Shown here in pieces: positions 63,072 through 64,000 of a stretch of 64,000 bases of DNA; the stretch's first letter is position 1, and every line of letters starts with the position of its first letter. The translations under genes and the position numbers were made by a program. The DNA is taken from contig NZ_NFJQ01000004.1 in NCBI RefSeq assembly GCF_002159945.1, positions 186,001-250,000 on the forward strand, read 5' to 3'. The DNA comes from Cloacibacillus sp. An23 (GTDB taxonomy: Bacteria; Synergistota; Synergistia; Synergistales; Synergistaceae). Below the pieces are notes generated by a model. The model was not told the DNA's origin. It did no database searches and saw only the letters and a program-made list of their open reading frames with translations.

Positions 63072-64000
63072 ATGACAAATCTTATCATTTTCATCGTCGG
63101 ACTCGCCATAATGCTTTTCCTGATGATGAAGACAAAGCTCGGGCCTTTCGCATGTATGCTTCTCGCTGGGCTCGGCATAGGAATGGCCTGCGGCCTCGAC
63201 AGCATGAAGGCGATAAACACGCTTGTGGACGGTTTCGCCGGGACATGCAAAAGCATCGGACTTCTTGTAATTTTCGGTACGATACTCGGTATTTATCTTG
63301 AAAAATCGAACGCCTGCCTCCGCATCGCAACGACGCTGCTCCGCGTGGTAGGCAACAAAAATTCAAGCGCAGCGCTCGCCACAACCGGATACCTCGTCGC
63401 CATACCGGTCTTCAGCGACGTCGCAATGGTGCTTCTCGCTCCGCTCGTCAAATCGGTCGCGAAGAAAAGCGGCAAAAGCCCTTACGCGCTTGGCACGGTG
63501 ACAGCCTGTTCTCTGCTCTCGACAAACGCTTTCGTAGCGCCCACCCCCGCACCGCTCGCGGTCATAGCGGTGCTCGGGCTCGACATAGGCACATCGATAC
63601 TGTGGGGGCTTCCCGCCGCTCTCTTCATCACGATATGCGTCTGGATATTCGGCGAATTCTATCTTATGCGCAAACCAGCCTCGTGGTTCACGCCGCTTGA
63701 GAGCGAAAAAGCAGACAGCGGCGTTATGCCTGACGAGAGCACGCTTCCGTCATTCATAGTCTCAATAATGCCGATACTGCTTCCGGTCGTGCTCATACTC
63801 TGCGCGTCGGTCGGCGGCCAGCTTCTTGAAAAAGGGACTTTCCTGACCGTCCTGAACTTCCTCGGAGACAAAAACATCGCCCTCGTGCTCGGCATAGTAG
63901 TCTCCATACTTTTCCTCGCACCGTATCTTCCTGAAAAAGAGCGTTACGCTCCGATGACGGACGCGCTGAAAATCTCGGGCCCGATAGTATTCATCACAGC
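63072..64000 (+). CDS. GntP-family permease, second copy (cut by window end)
   Basis: 309 residues are visible and the frame is open at base 64000. The start ATG 63072 has AAAGGAGG upstream. NLIIFIVGLAIMLFLMMKTKLGPF begins the first helix, and STNAFVAPTPAPLAVIAVLGLDIG corresponds to the family motif (HCLVPPTPGP in the other copy). Hydrophobic segments follow regularly. It probably imports the acid that the upstream dehydratase uses. Confidence 0.9.
   Translation, partial: MTNLIIFIVGLAIMLFLMMKTKLGPFACMLLAGLGIGMACGLDSMKAINTLVDGFAGTCKSIGLLVIFGTILGIYLEKSNACLRIATTLLRVVGNKNSSAALATTGYLVAIPVFSDVAMVLLAPLVKSVAKKSGKSPYALGTVTACSLLSTNAFVAPTPAPLAVIAVLGLDIGTSILWGLPAALFITICVWIFGEFYLMRKPASWFTPLESEKADSGVMPDESTLPSFIVSIMPILLPVVLILCASVGGQLLEKGTFLTVLNFLGDKNIALVLGIVVSILFLAPYLPEKERYAPMTDALKISGPIVFIT

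Overview
The window is GC-rich DNA from a diderm (Gram-negative-type) anaerobe. Evidence: a TolC/membrane-fusion efflux pair, an outer-membrane two-partner secretion pair, an [FeFe]-hydrogenase-like redox sensor with a SpoIIE-type phosphatase, sugar-acid (glycerate/gluconate) catabolism, heavy use of ATA for Ile and of Shine-Dalgarno-led genes. The overall flavour fits a gut Synergistota-like bacterium (Cloacibacillus/Synergistes type), but that is an inference from gene content, not a phylogenetic result.

Layout. 1-2.2 kb: tail of an efflux operon (outer-membrane factor, adaptor) and a DUF1275 membrane protein. 2.2-3.0 kb: Phd/VapC-type toxin-antitoxin pair behind nested palindromes. 3.1-5.4 kb: iron alcohol dehydrogenase and phosphoglycerate mutase. 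5.4-16.4 kb: a tyrosine recombinase, a 283-bp segment bounded by perfect 20-bp inverted repeats, then a TpsB transporter and a 2635-residue TpsA adhesin; this reads as a phase-variable surface-adhesin switch. 16.5-20.4 kb: membrane protein and a thioredoxin-like ferredoxin / HydS-like sensory hydrogenase / SpoIIE phosphatase operon. 20.5-21.9 kb: YqeC and MocA-like molybdo-enzyme maturation genes.

21.9-30.4 kb: a complete type I-C CRISPR-Cas operon (cas3-cas5-cas8c-cas7-cas4-cas1-cas2). Just upstream of cas3 lies a short crRNA-like RNA gene: promoter -10, a degenerate repeat, and a spacer-like stretch matching 15 of 17 bases of the cas promoter next to a TTC PAM, ended by an intrinsic terminator. 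It looks like a Cas-regulating (CreR-type) autorepressor. Downstream of cas2 is a relic array with four diverged repeats, in which a 276-nt fic 3' fragment sits exactly between two repeats. The two apparently functional arrays lie far away at 40.5-43.0 kb (38 repeats) and 46.9-48.3 kb (22 repeats). Both are read from the minus strand, carry different stem sequences on a shared 11-nt handle, and have related leaders on their right sides.

30.5-39.3 kb: mostly minus-strand genes for a beta-hydroxyacid dehydrogenase, MscS channel, tRNA-Asn, cytidylate-kinase-like protein, flavoprotein, glycerate kinase, GntP permease, CdaR regulator and an MBL hydrolase; glycerate use is the common theme. 43.3-46.8 kb, between the arrays: a C26 amidotransferase-like hydrolase, an ArnA-like epimerase and a nucleobase permease with a LacI/PurR-type operator. 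48.5-60.1 kb: largely housekeeping genes (YaiI, YfcE, PHP, threonine aldolase, PmbA, cell-wall amidase, GerMN protein, RNase PH, RdgB, SecG, nicotinate phosphoribosyltransferase, L13, S9). 60.1-64 kb: a frameshifted LysR regulator divergent from an IlvD/Edd-family dehydratase and a second GntP permease running off the end.

All family assignments are by reading motifs in the translations; no database search was run.
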